From positions 48,888-112,887 of the forward strand of contig NZ_JBOBFT010000016.1 in the NCBI RefSeq assembly GCF_050587525.1: a stretch of 64,000 nt of DNA. Direction: 5' to 3'. Origin of the DNA: Plantibacter sp050587525 (GTDB lineage: Bacteria > Actinomycetota > Actinomycetes > Actinomycetales > Microbacteriaceae). The notes below the pieces were generated by a model. The model did not search any database. It was not told where the DNA came from and was given only the letters and a program-made list of their open reading frames with translations. A program made the translations under genes and the position numbers. Position 1 is the first letter of the stretch, and each line of letters starts with the position of its first letter. Positions 61,855-64,000 of the stretch are shown here, piece by piece.

Positions 61855-62501
61855 CGTCACAGCTCACTCGGATCAGGGTCGGAATCGTCGACGACCACCG
61901 CATGCTCCTCGGGGCCCTCACCGAATGGATCAGGAGCGTCGCGGACGACATCGAGCTCGTCGTCGTCACGCCGTCCTGGCCGGAACTCCTGACGCACCCC
62001 GCGTTCCCGGTGGACGTGCTGCTGCTCGACGTCGACCTGAAGGACAACATCCCCGTCGCCGTGAAACTCGCCACGTTGAAGACGACCGGCGTCACGACCG
62101 TACTCATGAGCACGTACAGCGATCCGGCAGTCGTCCGTGAGGCGCTCGCGGCCGGCGCCCTCGGGTATCTCGCGAAGAGCGAGGACGCCGAGACGATCGT
62201 GCACGCGCTCCGTGCCGCCTCACGCGGCGAGTCGTACATCTCCCCCGAGCTCGACCTCGCGCTCGCGAGCGGTGCGACCGGTTCCGGTCCGCGCCTCAGC
62301 GCTCAGGAGCGTCGGGTCATGGCCCTGTATGCGGCCGGTGAGCCCGTGAAGATGGTCGCGGAGAGCCTCGGCATCTCCGATGAAACCGCGAAGAGCTACC
62401 TCAAGCGCATCCGCGAGAAGTACCGGAACGCGGGCATCGACGTGGGGACGAAGGTCGCGCTGCGCAAGCGTGCGATCCTCGACGGCATCATCGTCGACTG
62501 A
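61851..62501 (+). CDS. NarL/FixJ-family response regulator
   Basis: 216 aa from the ATG at 61851 (GGAAAGGGGAA upstream). Receiver: VGIVDDHRMLL acidic pair, phospho-acceptor D60 in VDVLLLDVDLKD, switch MSTYSD, and K in LGYLAKSED. LuxR-type HTH: LSAQERRVMALYAAGEPVKMVAESLGISDETAKSYLKRIREKY. Overlaps the membrane-protein gene by four bases. Target genes not evident; an MFS exporter lies convergent next to it. Confidence 0.95.
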   Translation: MTSQLTRIRVGIVDDHRMLLGALTEWIRSVADDIELVVVTPSWPELLTHPAFPVDVLLLDVDLKDNIPVAVKLATLKTTGVTTVLMSTYSDPAVVREALAAGALGYLAKSEDAETIVHALRAASRGESYISPELDLALASGATGSGPRLSAQERRVMALYAAGEPVKMVAESLGISDETAKSYLKRIREKYRNAGIDVGTKVALRKRAILDGIIVD

Positions 62502-62566
62502 GCCGCGTCTCCTCTGACCGGCCGCGTCCCTGACCACCACACCAGGACGACGCGAGACCCGAATCC

Positions 62567-63841
62567 CTACACGCGCGCCTTCGCGGGCATCGTCGCGATC
62601 GCACCGGTCTCGATGCCACGACGCTGCCGGCTGCGCTCGACGGCGAAGCTCGTGATGACGAGCAGCAGCCCGAGCACGGTCAGGAGCGCGCCCAGCCACA
62701 CGGGTGACACGTAGCCGAAGCCCGCCGCGATGACGAGTCCGCCGAGCAGCGCGCCCATCGCGTTCCCGATGTTGAGGGCCGAGTGGTTGAGCGCAGCCGC
62801 GATCGACTGGCTGTCACGCGCGACGTCCATGAGCCGCGTCTGGATGGTCGGGCCGATCCCCTGCGAGGAGAAGCCGACCGCGAAGATGAAGACAAAGAGC
62901 GTCGGCACCCAGGCGGCGGTGAGCGCGAGGCCGAGCAGCATCACGATCATGAGCGAGAAGAACAGGTACAACGTCTTCTGCACGTTCTTGTCCGCCAGGT
63001 GCCCTCCGACGAGGTTGCCCGCGGTCATGCCGAGGCCCATCGTCGCGACGACCCACGGCACGAGCGATTCCGATTGCTTCGTCACCTCGGTGACGAGCGG
63101 CGCGATGTAGCTGTAGACGGCGAAGAGGCCGCCGAAGCCGATCGAACCGATCGCGAGGACGAACCACACCTGCGTGCGACGGAAGACCGCGAGCTCCTTG
63201 CGCATCGTCTGCGCCGGATTGCCGGGCTGCGCGGGGACCGCGAAGAAGATCGCGATCGTCGCGAGCAGGAAGATCCCGGCGACGATGACGTAGGCGGCGC
63301 GCCAGCCGAGGCCCTGGCCGACCCAGGTCGCGAAGGGAACGCCGATGACGTTGGCGAGCGTGAGCCCCGTGAGCACCAGAGCCACACCGCGAGCGCGCTT
63401 GCCCGGTCCCATGAGACCGGCCGCGACGAGCGCAGCGATGCCGAAGTACGCGCCGTGCGGGAGTCCGGCGATGAAGCGTGACGCGAGGACGAGGCCGAAC
63501 GACGGCAGGACGGCCGATGCCAGGGTGCCGACGGTGAACGCGACGCCGAGCCACAGCAGCACCTTGCGACGCTGGTAGCGGGCGACGAGGGCGGCGATCG
63601 TCGGCGCACCCACGACGACGCCGAGCGCGTACGCCGTGATGAGCCAGCCGGCCTGCGCGTTGGCCTGCTCGTGGCTCGCGCTGTAGAGCTCGGGCAGGAG
63701 GTCCGCGGCGATGTTCGGCAGCAGACCCATCGCGACGAATTCGGTCGTGCCGATGCCGAAGGCCCCCACGGCGAGGGCGAGCAGGGCAAGACGAATGCGG
63801 GTCGGCGACAGCTGCGTCGACCCGTCCAGAGTTGGGGGCAT
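62567..63841 (-). CDS. MFS exporter, DHA1 (AraJ/sugar-efflux-like)
   Basis: 424 aa with 12 helices. Opening RLALLALAVGAFGIGTTEFVAMGLLPNIAADL is the DHA1 efflux signature; loop 2-3 motif is ARYQRRKVLL; GLPHGAYFGIAALVAAGLMGPGKRARGVALVLTGLTLANVIGVP is the AraJ/YdhP-like stretch. Substrate unknown (arabinose-like sugars or drugs in relatives). TATACT six bases before the ATG predicts a leaderless mRNA. Confidence 0.92.
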   Translation of the reverse strand: MPPTLDGSTQLSPTRIRLALLALAVGAFGIGTTEFVAMGLLPNIAADLLPELYSASHEQANAQAGWLITAYALGVVVGAPTIAALVARYQRRKVLLWLGVAFTVGTLASAVLPSFGLVLASRFIAGLPHGAYFGIAALVAAGLMGPGKRARGVALVLTGLTLANVIGVPFATWVGQGLGWRAAYVIVAGIFLLATIAIFFAVPAQPGNPAQTMRKELAVFRRTQVWFVLAIGSIGFGGLFAVYSYIAPLVTEVTKQSESLVPWVVATMGLGMTAGNLVGGHLADKNVQKTLYLFFSLMIVMLLGLALTAAWVPTLFVFIFAVGFSSQGIGPTIQTRLMDVARDSQSIAAALNHSALNIGNAMGALLGGLVIAAGFGYVSPVWLGALLTVLGLLLVITSFAVERSRQRRGIETGAIATMPAKARV

Positions 63842-63847
63842 GTCGAC

Positions 63848-63853
63848 AGTATA
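63848..63853 (-). promoter_or_regulatory. Leaderless -10 of the MFS exporter gene
   Basis: TATACT on the minus strand, six bases (GTCGAC) before the ATG at 63841. One of the two near-consensus -10 hexamers among the leaderless genes here. The remaining 63854-64000 holds no gene I can support. Confidence 0.62.
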
Positions 63854-64000
63854 TTGCCGAGCGCACGCCTGATCGAATCGATTCGACTCTGAACGTGAGC
63901 CGTCGTCCTTCCGCGAGCGCGCCCCGGCGCCGCGAGCGCGAGTTCGGTCGGCCCCGCGCTCGTGGCTTGGCCCCGCGGACGCGCGAGCGCATCGCGCTGC

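Overview
The window is a GC-rich (roughly 70 percent by eye), gene-dense chromosomal segment of an actinobacterium, most likely a member of the Microbacteriaceae (inference). The grounds are the actinobacterial order argS / lysA-hom-thrC-thrB / rho / prfA, a Rho with a very long Asn/Gln/Arg-rich insertion, families such as DUF3097 and LmeA/DUF2993, and many genes whose -10 hexamer lies exactly six bases before the start codon, as expected for leaderless mRNAs. I see no phage, transposase, rRNA or CRISPR; one tRNA (Arg, anticodon CCG) is present.

Layout. 1-1.5 kb: a Clp-N-like protein and a secreted Cys-rich protein with an AT-richer upstream region. 1.5-3.1 kb: an ABC-F ATPase. 4-16.6 kb, mostly minus strand: argS, an LmeA-like protein, the aspartate-family operon lysA-hom-thrC-thrB, rho, prfA and an EamA transporter, with tRNA-Arg next to argS. 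16.6-23 kb: an Sfp-type phosphopantetheinyl transferase, an M1 peptidase and a 1376-residue Pls/PosA-type membrane peptide synthetase that resembles epsilon-poly-lysine synthase. 23-26.5 kb: gabT, DUF3097 and a PuuD-like gamma-glutamyl hydrolase. 26.9-32.8 kb: TPM protein, PspA, arginase-family enzyme, flavin disulfide reductase and a small HExxH membrane protein. 32.9-47.6 kb: the main accessory block, holding four luciferase-like monooxygenase genes, a MetY-type sulfhydrylase, a complete DppABCDF-type transporter and an amidase; I read it as an organosulfur or similar scavenging cluster. 47.7-49.8 kb: a YtrA-type GntR regulator with an ABC exporter and a perfect operator palindrome. 50-56 kb: housekeeping and unknown genes (GNAT, ung, S51-like peptidase, phosphoribosyltransferase, MFS, SDR). 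56.5-59.3 kb: metY-metX. 59.4-62.5 kb: a NarL-type two-component system with an extra membrane protein. 62.6-63.8 kb: an MFS exporter.

The most unusual sequence-level signal is a set of long intergenic palindromes, several with a second hairpin nested inside. Three families occur twice (3.24/17.37 kb; 14.53/49.84 kb; 24.6/25.6 kb, the last pair bracketing the DUF3097 gene) and three are single (32.8, 52.9 and 55.25 kb). A second layer consists of arrays of a CTTCGACAGGCTCAGGGACC-type repeat at gene ends, with tandem periods of 34 and about 77 bp.

Regulatory sites that can be read directly include a DtxR/IdeR-like box over a leaderless promoter of a stand-alone siderophore-interacting (SIP) domain gene, the YtrA-type operator, and a promoter with a structured leader before metY-metX.
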